DNA from: Parapristionchus giblindavisi
Lineage: Eukaryota > Nematoda > Chromadorea > Rhabditida > Diplogasteridae
Direction: 5' to 3'
Assembly (NCBI GenBank): GCA_943737045.1
Contig: CALSFV010000315.1
Span: 124,001 to 188,000, forward strand
Length of the DNA: 64,000 nt
The translations under genes and the position numbers were made by a program. Below, in pieces: positions 48,413 to 60,082 of this stretch (positions are counted from its first letter, which is position 1; every line of letters starts with the position of its first letter). The notes beneath the pieces were generated by a model. It was given only the letters and a program-made list of their open reading frames with translations. It was not told where the DNA came from and did not search any database.

Positions 48413-50685
48413 TAATAGTTCTCGCCAGAAATGTAGGTGATGAGATCGACGACACGGTGAGAATATCTCGTTGTCGTGCATTTTGTTGACTCATCGCCGC
48501 TATTGTTGCTTCCTCCGGCACAATCGCAGCCAGAGGTTTCTGATCACTCCTGCAGTATAACAATCAGCTATTATACTCTTTCTACTTCTTTGATATCCCC
48601 CCCCCCGAACTACAGTAACACATGACAGCATCCCGCTTGAAGTACTGTAAACATAATATCTATACATTTGCAATCACTGTAGCTACCATATTCCATCTGT
48701 TTCTTACAGTATCTGTGCGACTACACTACCCATCAGCTCATCTGTCATACTGTAAGTGTAAAAAATGCATACCTCTTGTTCTCACTCCTCTGTCGGGTAC
48801 ACGTTTCGAGTGGATATAATATGATTAGACACTAGCAGTTCTTCAATACATCCACCACTTTTTGTGCGAGTACTCTAAACAGCCAACTTAAATTCAGATA
48901 AGTCAATCGGCAAAAATTTCAATTTCAGTCAGTTTTTCAATCAGCTTGACCCAACTTATTCTCACAGCCAACACCGTACACCCAAACCCCATATATCAAT
49001 ACCAACCCGGCGCATTCGAGTCTCTCAGACAACATAATTCACGATGTAACAGAGCAAATGATAATTAATATCAAATTTTATATAACATTATCTAATTTTA
49101 CCATTAACGTGCATGCAAACCTATATTTGTAAATTTTCAAGTATTATAAACGTAATATAAGTCATTCACGTTACACCCTTACCACCTACCGTATCCCATC
49201 AATAACCTACAGTACCCCGCCAGCCCGTTAGATTCCCGTTTCTCACCTTCATGATATGCGCATCCTCATTGGTGTCGTCGTGTCTGCTCGCGTCGAGGAA
49301 CGTCATGAGATTGTACTCTCGGGCGAGAACGAGAGCGTTCACCAGGTGACGCGGGCCATTCAACCTTAATGACAGCGTAAACTATGACTTATTCTCAGTT
49401 CAAAGCTCACGATAAAATTTTTTTAATGCATCGTTACATTTGCCTGACGCGCCTACGCCGTCACGTAAAAAACGTTACATTTGGCGACGCGCACGTCGAC
49501 GTCAATTTTAGAGTGTGTTGGGTCCCAAGCGGAAAATCCTGAATGTCATCAGGGGTACGGTAAAAGGTTACGGTAGCCAACCAATATTGATCGATGGTTA
49601 CGGTAACTTCCTACCGTACCCTGATGACAATCAGGGTTTTCCACGTGGGACCCAACACACTCCAAAATTGACGTCGACGCGCGCGTCGCCAAATGTAACG
49701 TTTTTTTACGTGACGGCGTCGGCGCGTCAGGCAAATGTAACGATGCATAAACGAACACTATCTCGCCTTTTTTTAGTTTTCTTTTGGAATTGTATAGTAT
49801 TATTACTATGATTATTATTATAACAGATTGATGTAAATGCCATACAGTATCCATCATACCGTACCGTATCCATCATACAGTACCGTATCCATCATACCGT
49901 ACCTTATCCATCATACCGTACCACGTACCAGAGGTACCGTATACCTGATTGAGCATGAGGAATACCAGTCGATCGATCAACACTATCACATCGGGCATCT
50001 CCGTCAGCATAATAATAATAATAATAAATTTATCACGTCAAGCGATCATCGCTAGGTGGGGATGGAACGAGTAAAGTCATGACTATTCATACTCTCCGTC
50101 AGCATGTTTCCAATCAAATGAGAATCAATCAATCAATCAATATTGTTAAGGGTTTCCACTGCAATACACACTACATCAAGAAAAACTTTTATGTTGACTA
50201 AACAACCGTTGGCAAACCGTTTGCCGACAAAAATTTACGTCACGTTTGTCAGCGCCCATGGATACGTATACTGAAGGAAAAACAAAAGCACACAAACTAT
50301 CTATGTCAATCATAGAGCGCGTATACTCTAGTGGAGATTTTTTATTATTGAGATCAAATATCAACCAGCTCACCTGAATGGCGCAGTATCAGCACAGCCA
50401 GAAGAGCATCCAGTGGCGCGTGCCCAACCGTTGCAGCCATCGAGGTCTGCAAAGCACAGAGTTCAAAGATCAAAGTTAAATTCCGACTTATTCCCATAAC
50501 CTCGCTAATTGCGAAACTTTTTTCCTCTGGTTAACGAGGCCACTTCCCCACCTATGACATCATTATGATAGTGAATAGTCATAAACTCAGTATTCAAGCA
50601 CCCACCAAGCACCCGTCATGTGCCGATGCCGAACTGGTTCGGCCGCCAGCACGTTTATCTCCTCGATCAGCTCCTGATGCTCAGC
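48413..50685 (-). CDS. unrecognised gene, GC-richer exons, partial
   Basis: Four open blocks with good acceptors on the minus strand: 50602-50685 (AEHQELIEEINVLAAEPVRH), 50374-50446 (VGHAPLDALLAVLILRH), 49247-49364 (LNGPRHLVNALVLAREYNLM) and 48413-48549 (DQKPLAAIVPEEATIAAMSQ). The exons are much GC-richer than the introns and read as helical, Leu/Ala-rich protein. Phases do not join directly between the second, third and fourth blocks, so exons are missing, probably in 49365-50373 and 48550-49246. The first block also requires a weak GTGCTT donor. The last block runs straight into the mariner right end. I do not recognise the family; a helical-repeat scaffold is possible. Confidence 0.4.
49426..49748. 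mobile_element. MITE, about 320 bp palindrome
   Basis: Inverted arms of about 130 bp (TGCATCGTTACATTTGCCTG...CAGGCAAATGTAACGATGCA), rich in CG (GACGCGC.CGTCGACGTCAA), meet at a centre containing four TAC[CG]GTA words. No coding capacity; the 98-codon frame across it is an artefact. Confidence 0.85.
49838..49932. repeat. minisatellite of about 20 bp (CCATCATACCGTACCGTAT)
   Basis: Four to five copies of ATCCATCATAC[AC]GTACCGT, each with one or two TAC[N]GTA words. Confidence 0.85.
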
Positions 50686-51735
50686 CTGTAGAGCAATCAA
50701 TCAATAATTGTGATATCAAAAGATCAATGATCAACCACATCTAACAAAATATAGCCAGTCCAAACTACGTTCAAGCTACTGTAGCTCCTGATGAGCTCGA
50801 TAGGGGGGGGGGTTAAAAACAATAAGAATGCGTTGGCAGCGCCTACAAGAATGGAACAAAATATAGGAGAGAGTGAAGCTGGCTCATGGTAGTGATATTT
50901 TGGTCGCGATGAGAGGAAAGGAAATGAGATGCATTGGGCAAATGTCAAAAAATAGGAGAAAGGGAGAATCTTTCACTGTATATCAACTATGCGATGGGCG
51001 ATCGCGGATCTGTAGCGACATATCATAGTTCCACTGATCCTTGTCGCTTGCAATGTTCATAAAGCCCAGATCAACTTACCTCACAAATTCATCCTTTCAT
51101 CTCTTCCCCGATTATTTTGACCGTGAAACCGTCAGCACATCTCAAAACCTAGACAGGACATCCTTCAGAAAGACTTCATCAAACAGACATATCCCATCCC
51201 CCGACGTGGTAATTGAAGGAATAAATTATTATTATTATTATTTTAAAGAACCTAAAGAAGAGAAGTAAAAAGGGAACCAATGAGGTTCACTGTTACGTTG
51301 CTATGGTCAGTGATAAATACTATACCCAGTTTGAATTGTCTATGATGGTTTTTGAGAAATATACATGAATTTATTCATGTAACAGTAGTTTTTGGACAAC
51401 CTGTAGAAAATGAAAATACATAAAAGATAATATAACGGGGATGGCCAGAAAAACGGAATTTTCACCCCTCCATCTTCATGGATAACATTGATGTGACCAG
51501 TCAACTTCTCGCAATATCGATTACTACATTTCAGACTAGGAAACTGTTTTGGGGCAGTCTATTTTTTAACAAATATATGGGATCAGCAATCAATTTTGAA
51601 ACCAGAAAACTTCCAAGGGGGCAGTAACGTACAATAGAGCCAAATAATCTAATAATCTATGCTATGTCTCGAACTGTTGACTCATCTGTTATCCACACAT
51701 TTTCATATCCTAATAATGTGACGATCGGATCTTTT

Positions 51736-52410
51736 TCAGGATCGATCTACCATATAAGGCTCATCTTTTATGCGAAAGTCTACAATTTCAATGCAAAATA
51801 ACGATTAACTCGATCAACCATATTTCAAAAATCGACCCAATATATACAAAAATTCCCATAAAAGCACGGAAAATGTATGACACAACATTCTGAATGTAAA
51901 TACCTCGTTCATCCTTTTCCTCATATTTCTCTGCATTCTCTTTTGAGAGACGTCTACATTATGAATCGTCCTTCACCCAGGATGGACTGAGTCTGAATGG
52001 CTATAATCATTACATAGAACTAGTTTCATCGCCTTATTTCTGTTAATGATGCTGGGATATAAGGAGAATTTCGTATACAAGATCGAATATTATCCCTTTC
52101 CTTACAGTAGAAAATAAAGGATTATGCTGCACCTGTCGATAATCAATGAAGAGCAAAATTAATTAGACACAACATTTCAATGATAATCGCACCTGTTCTT
52201 GATAACAAAACCTTTCATAACCTCGATGATCTTTTTACCCTCATCGTTTGTCCTACCAGTCTATAGATTTGAATATATTTTCACAATTTCAATAAATAAA
52301 TATTAAATAAACACTCACGAAGATAGTGTCGTCCAATCACATTTTCTCTTGATGGAATACGTGTGATACCGACGCGGAGTGGGGAGAAGGAGCTGTTGGA
52401 AGCATCTTAT
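51736..52410 (-). CDS. possible short gene, unrecognised
   Basis: Candidate exons: about 52324-52410, 52193-52260 (TGRTNDEGKKIIEVMKGFVI), 51904-51953 (RLSKENAEKYEEKDER) and 51736-51779 (DFRIKDEPYMVDRS, stop). The last three join in frame across good acceptors. The first shows two competing frames, and only one joins, with a shifted acceptor. Against the model, the 51736-51779 piece overlaps a repeat found again at 53880-54060, so the real 3' end may differ. It is head-to-head with the AP-2 sigma gene. Confidence 0.3.
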
Positions 52411-52916
52411 TGATGGAGCTATAAATATAACAAATTAAAATAATGCAAAGATTTTCCCACTTGCAAGAGAGCAGCTGAAAGCCACCGCAGAAAGTCCCGC
52501 AACAGTTCAAATCGTTACAATCAACGTCGAATGATTGGAAAAGACATGAATAAATAGAGTAATGGATGAACACTGCATGAACAGCATATAAATTAAAAGA
52601 ATTAGTGAGCAAACGGTCAAGAAAAGTCAAATTACAGCGATGGAAAGAAATAACAATGGTAATGATGCGGTATCGATGGCATCTGGCAAATTTCCAAGAA
52701 TTTAATCGCAAACTGACTCCCACACGGAAGCATGAAATAGATTTTCTCTTTTTCTGGCATTTTGCCAATAAGAGCTGCGCGAACTTGCACAAATCTTATT
52801 TCAATAATTGTTCTTCGGTTTTTCTCTTGCTTTATCTACTTTTCTGCCGTACAGTTTCTCAAGTGATTTCTACTTCTTGCCAATCTAATTTCATGCGTTT
52901 TGTTACTTCAGGTACA

Positions 52917-54243
52917 ATGATTCGTTTCATTCTTATCCAGAATCGAGCTGGTAAGACGAGATTGGCCAAATGGTACATGAATTTGGATGATGATGAGAAA
53001 CAAAAACTCATTGAAGAAGTACACGCATGTGTCACTGTTAGGGATGCTAAGCATACCAACTTTGTAGAGGTACATTTCGTTTAATTATTCTTTTAACCAT
53101 TCCATTGTTTCATTTCAATAAAAGATGTTGTATACAACTGTTAAAATGATTACCCTGGAACCTTTTTTTGGCTATTGAATCTTTATGTATTTTAATCATT
53201 TCAGTTCCGTAACTTCAAGATTGTCTATCGACGTTATGCTGGCCTCTATTTTTGTATATGTGTTGATATTATGGATAATAATCTCTACTATCTTGAAGCT
53301 ATTCACAATTTCGTTGAGGTATTTTTGTCTATTTTACTTTTCACCGCTTTTTAAAATGATATCATTTGTTCTTACAACTTGGATACTGGTATTTATTTTG
53401 TTGTAGATCCATTCAAATTGCTCATATTCAGGTTCTAAACGAATATTTTCATAATGTATGCGAATTGGATCTCGTTTTCAACTTTTATAAAGTCAGTTTG
53501 CTTCTTTATACGACATTTGTATTCGCTAATTAGTTGATGATTACATAGGTCGAAAAGTATGTTAAAGTAAGTTAAAGTGTTAAAGTACCAAGCCTCACCG
53601 CATTTTGAACCAAAATTTCTCAAAAATTGAAAAACCTGACCGGATTTTGAGCCAAAATTTCACAAAAATCGAAAAATCTGACCGGATTTTGAAAACCGAT
53701 AAGCTATTCGGCCTATGGATGATTATTGGAATAAATTGAATAATCTCGTTATAGGTGTATACAGTCGTCGATGAAATGTTCCTTGCGGGAGAAGTCAGGG
53801 AAACCAGTCAAACGAAGGTTAATTCATTTCATATTTTTTTTCAATTCTTACTGTATGAACATACATTGTCATACCCTCGCAATGAGGATTGCCCCACTAT
53901 ATAAGGCCCATTTTAAGCCACTTGATGCGAAAGGAAGCTTAAAAAATTAAGCTTTTAAAAAAAATTATTAAGATTTTTAAGCGAAAATAACGAATTTTGT
54001 GAATCAACCCACCCTATTTCGAGAATTGACCCACTATATAAAAATAAACGGCAAGGGTTCCAAAAATGTATGTGTATGAACATATAATAAAAAGTTGATT
54101 ATTGTTATCACGAGCTATCAATTGAAATCTTGTATATGTAGAGGAACTTTTTATTACGTGAAAGCTTCCTCATGTTAATATTCATAATACACTTCTTCTT
54201 TCAGGTACTCAAACAACTTCTTATGTTGACGTCGCTTGAATGA
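52917..54243 (+). CDS. aps-2: AP-2 complex sigma subunit
   Basis: Sigma-2 is the small subunit of the AP-2 clathrin adaptor and binds dileucine cargo signals at the plasma membrane. Five exons (52917-53069, 53205-53318, 53432-53491, 53755-53817, 54205-54243) join perfectly to 142 residues, exactly the usual family length. It begins [20 protein letters not shown], contains [20 protein letters not shown] and [20 protein letters not shown], and ends [15 protein letters not shown]. The Arg and hydrophobic residues of the cargo pocket appear intact. The ATG lies six bases after a TACTTCAG acceptor, consistent with trans-splicing or a 5' UTR intron. Introns 3 and 4 contain short repeats. Confidence 0.97.
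53592..53692. repeat. 41-bp tandem repeat in aps-2 intron 3
   Basis: Two full copies and part of a third of ACCG[CG]ATTTTGA.CCAAAATTTC.CAAAAAT.GAAAAA.CTG. A similar AAATGCGGTCA.GTTTT word occurs near 23695-23740 in a CENP-C intron. Confidence 0.75.
53880..54060. repeat. dispersed repeat, second copy near 51745-51865
   Basis: CTATATAAGGCCCATTTTA...GCGAAAG...AAAATAACGA...CGAGAATTGACCCACTATATA... matches the layout of CATATAAGGCTCATCTTTTATGCGAAAG...AAAATAACGATTAACTCGATCAACC...ATCGACCCAATATATAC at 51745-51865. The two are direct but diverged. No ends were defined. Confidence 0.5.
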
Positions 54244-55141
54244 TCTACACATTAACACTCATCTACTAAACTACCGTAATCTCTAGATATACTGTATCTA
54301 TACCCGAGTGATCTATCGATTATCTCGCTCAATCATTCTCATTTGCTTGTCTTTCCATTCTCTAATTCACTGCTTGCATACAAATCAAACGAACATAATT
54401 TATTGATCCGCTCAGCGATCTATTTTGCTATTCTTCCAGTGATCTTGATTACTTTTCATAGTATCTGAATTCTTTAGATCCAATAATATTACTATTATAT
54501 GAAAGTTGAGATACTCTATACTTTTCAATGTATTATGATGCCATTTTTCATTCATCGGCTATCAAAGATTATATTGCATGATTTGAATATAAATTATATA
54601 TATATTATATTTATTTGTAATACTTTGGCATGTCCATTATTCCTCTAGGTATTGTTCATTCCTACCGTAGTCTGTAGTCACTTACAGTAGTCTACAGTAT
54701 GTCTATAGGATGAGATTGTACTTTATACTGTAGTTTTCATAAAGATTGTATGTATTTACATGTTGACTAGTACATCATCTCATGGTCATATGAATGAATG
54801 ACTATTTAATCTATTCTCAACCTTGAATAAGAAGAACGTGTATATCGGATTATATCGATACCCACAAATATATTGAGTCATCAATATTTTGACATAATGA
54901 TTCGATGTTATACAAGGTGACGTTGATTTGGTAAAATGTAGTCGAGATAAATGAGATATAAGAATTGATAAATATGATTTGAAAGAAATCATGAAGAACA
55001 TTCTCTTATCACACACTATTTCATTGAATGAGATTGTAATCAATCGATACCAATGTTCGTTTTAATAATCCATGGTCAATCGATTGATACATCTGAACTA
55101 TTTGAGAGCATTTCTATTAGATCGTTTCGAAAATGTCGGCA

Positions 55142-55431
55142 TACAGTATCGGTCAAAAGTCTATCCTATTTTGGTTTTTGTACATGAATTTTTTTTCAAA
55201 CTCAACCGATCCTGTCCATATTTCCAAGGATTATTTTGAGAGTGTTTTAACGTCTTTAACATTCACCACGATTGAACTTTTTTTTTTCGCATTCAACCGG
55301 GAGATTTATTGTGCAAAACACGTTTTAAAAACTCCCAAAATAATCCCTGGAAATCTGGAAATGATCGGTTGAGTTTGAAAAAAGTTATGCAGAAAAAACC
55401 AAAAGAGAATAGACTTTTGACCTGTACTGTA
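55142..55431. mobile_element. MITE with TACWGTA ends
   Basis: A 290-bp palindrome: TACAGTATCGGTCAAAAGTCTA at the left and TAGACTTTTGACCTGTACTGTA at the right, with internal inverted matches (ACTCAACCGATC.TGTCCA/TGGAAATGATCGGTTGAGT). No coding capacity. Confidence 0.8.
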
Positions 55432-55498
55432 CATTTATTAGGGTGGCGAGAATGACTCGGTGGGTCGACCATTTTACGAACCACCCTACTGTATATCA

Positions 55499-55870
55499 GG
55501 GCTGTGCGAAAAAATATTTCGAAAAAAAATTCGAAAACGAAAATTTTCAATATTTTTTCGAAAAAATCGAAAAAAGTGATTTCTCCTTCGAAAACATCAA
55601 TTCGCTAAATTTCAATATCGATAAAACGGAAATGTAAGAATTGCAACTGTGTTATTCTTAATTGAAGCTGCTTACATGATAAAATATACATTTTTTATTC
55701 AAGTGAAAGTGTAATTGTTGTTTCCAAATTTAAAACTTTTGCTAAAATGTCTTAAATTTTTGAAATTTTGTGCTATTTTTTCCGAAATTTTTTTCGTCGA
55801 AAAGTGAGAAAACGAGAAAACCCGAAAATACGAAAAACCAAAAAAACGAAAAACGAAAAATGCACAGCCC
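55499..55870. mobile_element. MITE with GGGCTGTGC ends
   Basis: A 372-bp element runs from GGGCTGTGCGAAAAAATATTTCG to CGAAAAATGCACAGCCC. The interior is (T)TCGAAAA-rich and self-complementary. CTGTATATCA lies next to both ends (about 55489 and 55873), a probable target-site duplication. Confidence 0.75.
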
Positions 55871-56653
55871 TGCTGTATATCATAACTTTTGACTAACAAT
55901 GTTTGCAGTGTAATATCTCTACGGAATAGACAGCTTATGGATACAACCGTAGAAGAAATCTTTGTTTTTCGTTGTATAAACATTGGCCTACCATTATTCG
56001 TCTGCATCGCGATTATGCAATGCTTTGTTTTTTCAGAGGACGAATCATTTCGGAATCAATATGTTAGTATGTTAATGGACAGTATAGGTGGAGTGGTAGA
56101 ATGTTCCATTGCACATTGAGGAGTTTTAAAAAATAATGACGTTAATTTTTTAAACTCAATTTTCAATGTCTGTAATAGAAATTTTCCAAGTGGTAAAGAA
56201 CAAGCTTGAATAACTCTGAAATTCAATTAATGAAATGAAGTTTTGTGATATGGATGGCACAAGTGTGGTTGATAAATATCCCTATGGTGATATGGTTTAT
56301 TTTCAGTGTTGTACATCTTCCCTTTCGCAAGTGAAAATCTTTATAGTGATATGATGGACGGATAACAACCCAGAGTGATGTTGCGATAGACTGATATTAT
56401 GAGACAATAAGGAAACAAACATGTACATCGAATCTTTCGAGACCTATTATAGTACAATCTTTTTTTGAATGGCAACAATGAATCTAGTCATTGATCATTT
56501 TGATTCGAGATCCAATAGCTCTAGACTCTCTCCATTATCCATACTCTCTCATTGATCCTCTAACTAGAAACAAGTTCATAATCCATAGCCTACGTAATAA
56601 ATGCAGACGATGAATCATAATCGAGAGAGGAAATGAGAGAGGGAAGAGAATGA

Positions 56654-56810
56654 AGAGAGTACAGACAGAGGAGAGAGGGAAGGATATGGAGAGAGTTAGA
56701 CAGAGAAGAGATGAGAGAGTACACTGAATGGAGAGAGTACAGACAGAGGAGAGAGGGAAGGATATGGAGAGAGTTAGACAGAGAAGAGATGAGAGAGTAC
56801 ACTGAATGGA
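56654..56810. repeat. 78-bp tandem duplication
   Basis: Two nearly perfect copies of a purine-rich unit starting AGAGAGTACAGACAGAGGAG and ending near ACACTGAATGG, inside a longer GA-rich tract. The minus-strand frame repeats CTLSIQCTLSSLLCLTLSIS and is treated as an artefact. Confidence 0.85.
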
Positions 56811-57296
56811 GAGAGTATAGAGAGGATCAGTGGATACTGTATTAGTATGCATCCATGTGTATCGGATACCTTCTCTACCTCTCCCTCTGTCTATACCTCT
56901 CCCTCTCTCTCCCTCTCCTTCTCCCCTCAATCTTTTTCTCTTCTTTCCTCCTCTCCTCCCTCTCATTCTTTTCTATCACTGTCCTATCTACCATAACTAG
57001 TCATTGAATAGTGTGCCATCTATAATCTCTATTCAATCTGCCCATCTCTTCATTCATTCTTCTCTCCAATTACATTCTTTCATATTTTATCAATCGTCAT
57101 TCCTTTATACTCAATTATTCCATTTTATCTTATTGTGAGTATCAGCTACCGTAATCCAGCGCTTCTCACAATTTGCTTGAAATATTATTGTTTTGGTAGT
57201 AGAAAGAGAAAAATCGATAATCTTGAATTCTAAAATCATTTAAATACTACTAGTATACTGTTTACTATATGCCCAAAAGAGAAGTGGATTGATGCT

Positions 57297-57413
57297 CCAT
57301 CTCTCCCTCTCCCTCCCCTTCTCTCTCTCTCCCTCTCCTTCTCTCTCTCTCCCTCTCCTTCTCTCCCTCTCCCTCCCCTTCTCTCTCTCTCCCTCTCCTT
57401 CTCTCTCCATTGC
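57297..57413. repeat. CTCCCTCTCC-type microsatellite
   Basis: CTCTCCCTCTCCTT and CCCTCCCCTTCT units repeat with a period near 20-30 bp, 250 bp upstream of the four-pass membrane protein gene. Confidence 0.85.
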
Positions 57414-57662
57414 AGTATTTGATCTCTACTTTCCGGTTCATCACGTATGTCATAATTGTCTATGAAACTACTATGTATTTTAATATCGTTCAGTCATCGT
57501 TCACTTTTTCTATCTCTCATATCCACATATTCATTCATCTCCAATATATCTTCTACTCAATAACAATGAATACATCCCCATATTTGTCCTTTTTTGTTAT
57601 TCTCTCACTGTTAATATTCATTCAGTTCTCATCATACTTATTATCTAATCAATAAATCAATA

Positions 57663-59343
57663 ATGGCTGCTTCGCGAATCTTCGCGGGAGTCAGTTTCTG
57701 TATACGAGGATTTGTATTGGTTCGTTTTGATCTTTGATCTTGTGATAGTTGATCTTTGATCTTTCAGTTACTCGCAATCATCTCATTGATTCTCATTCTG
57801 ACAGCTCCTGGTGCTTGTTTCACAAGATATCTGAATGGACAACAGATATCTCGAGAGATCTGTCCAGGTATACAATACAATAACATCTATGTATTCATTC
57901 TTCCATCATATGATTCTATCAATCAACAATATAATGTATCCTTCTGGAACGAATCAATCAATATCAATCAATATCATTCAGGTCAAAATTCAATCTTTCC
58001 CATGAATGCAGATCGATGGAGTAATGGACTACACTTTCAAGGAAAAGGACAAAAGTAAATATAATCATATTACATTCTAATGATTGATCTTTGATCTTTT
58101 ACAGTATCTATGGTCAAGTTGCCATTATGGTGATATCTCTTGTTCTTGCTCTCGGAGCAATGGGACTATCGTGTGTTCACTTTGCTGTCAATTCTCCATT
58201 AGTCATTCCGGTAAGATTAATCTTTGATCTTTCATCTGTAAACTTTGATCTTTCAATCAATACTCGCACTTACGATTCGGATGTTGTTATGGTCAAGGGT
58301 GCGAGAAAGATATCGGATATGTGTGAGAAGACCGATAGATAGATAGAGAGACAAGCGGAAAGTGAGAGAGTCAAAGAGGATAAGAGAATGAGAGACAATA
58401 GTATATTAAGAGAGTCAATGGAAGAGGGGATTTAGTATCAAATCTAGTCTATTCTCATTATCCATTGCAATCTTCTCTATTGGACGTATTGGGTTACTTT
58501 ATTACTAAATAACAATCGAACTATATTAATCAATAAACTTTGACTAACCACTGAATTATCGATTACCTCATTGATTATTGATTTCTAGCAAGTAGGAGCA
58601 GCCGTTCTGTGTATCGTCTCTTATATCATTCTGGGTGGTGTAGAGACATGGTATGCTACTGGATTTGATCATATCGCATTCTTCATACAGGTACATACTC
58701 TTTTCATCTCCTTATCCATCAATAAATCGATAATCTTAAGGCGATTGGTAATGGAGTCTTTTCTGGCTGTGCCGGTCTACCAGGATGTCAGATTGCTTTT
58801 GTAGTCAAAGGATGGGCAGTTGCTGCGGTATTGATTATTGACTGAATCGATCTCTGATCTTACAGTATCTAAATGATATATTATATTTCAGGCTTTCTAC
58901 TTCCTCTCCGCAGTTCTTTTCCTAATCGATATTGGATTAATTGTTGCAAATAGAGATAGGTAATTGATTTATTGATTGATAATTGATGAATAAGCATGTG
59001 AAAGTAGTGAGCACTCTCATTGTTAGTTGCACCCAAATAGTCACTTCATTGTCTATTTCTCTAGTCCGTTTATTCTCCTTTCAGAACGGACTCTGATAAC
59101 TACCGTGTTGCTCGACCTCAACGTTATTGATTCATTCGCACCATCCATTTCATCTCTTTCTAATCAATTATTGATTGATATCATATCTCATTTTCTCGCT
59201 TATCATCACGTGTTTATGCCTGTGTTTCTTCATACTGTATCACAATCCAGTTATTGATTAAAACTCTTTTCAACTTTACTTTCAGAGACGCTAATACCGC
59301 GCCCATATTCATTCGAGCGAAGCATCATCGACCTTCTCTTTAG
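57663..59343 (+). CDS. four-pass membrane protein (claudin/MARVEL-like topology)
   Basis: Eight exons join in frame to 216 residues: 57663-57719, 57768-57867, 57982-58054, 58105-58210, 58589-58690, 58741-58827, 58892-58959 and 59286-59343. Four hydrophobic segments are clear: LLAIISLILIL; AIMVISLVLALGAMGL; GAAVLCIVSYIILGG; FYFLSAVLFLIDIGLIV. The first outer loop has Cys residues and a Trp (NADRWSNGL); the second contains GCAGLPGC. The C-terminal tail is basic (IRAKHHRPSL). Topology and size fit the claudin/MARVEL superfamily, but the claudin W-GLW-C-C signature is not seen, so the family is left open. The intron at 57868-57981 is 114 bases long without a stop in the coding frame, so an isoform that keeps it would add 38 residues. 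Confidence 0.75.
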
Positions 59344-60082
59344 AATCAATAGGTAGATCAATAATCAATCGATAATTATGTCATTAATCAATCAATAATC
59401 TTGCCCCTGTATCAACTCATTAATATTCGGTCTCTACTGCTCATGTACATCGTTTCTTTCATCTTTTTATAATTTTTCTTTAAATCAAAAACATACATTT
59501 TATGTTTTCGTCTTTGTACATTCGCATTTATCTGAATTATAAAATAAATAATGAGATCCATCATCTTATTTCCTCATGTATTGAGTCTCTAACATGTATA
59601 GAGGATGATCTATACAAACTAAGAATGCAACTTTCAAGCATTTAAAAAATAGAAAAGAACGAAAATCTATACTGTGTTTCTCTTTTTTTCCAATTTTTTT
59701 TCACAAAACCTTTTGAATATAGTTCGCTCTAGTTCTCGTTTAGTTGTGATAGAATACATGAGATGTTCTTTGTCTTTGATCAATGAATATAAGATAGATA
59801 AGAATACGTTTATGATCTTTATGAAGGGGATCATATCAGATAGGATAGGGACGAATGGATATTGTGGGATTGAGGAATCTTATCACCGTATTGAAAGATA
59901 TCATGAATGGCAATGTGAGGCATAAGAGGAATTGAATGAGAAATGATTAAAGGAAACGAATGAAAAGGCAAGATATATCTATACAACACGATTCATTCAA
60001 ATGACTAATCTATTATAAACAACTCTAGATTAAAGCAAGAAATACTGGCATGAAAGCAATCAAAAATCAATAAAATCAATAA

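Noticed and set aside
49515..49857. Overlapping open frames of about 100 codons on both strands
   Set aside because: They lie within the CG-rich arms of the MITE at 49426-49748.
51736..51779. Firm terminal exon for the minus-strand gene left of AP-2 sigma
   Set aside because: It joins in frame, but it overlaps a repeat with a second copy at 53880-54060, so I kept it only as a low-confidence piece.
56535..56966. 143-codon minus-strand frame with repeated CTLSIQCTLSSLL
   Set aside because: Product of a 78-bp tandem duplication in GA-rich DNA, not a protein repeat.
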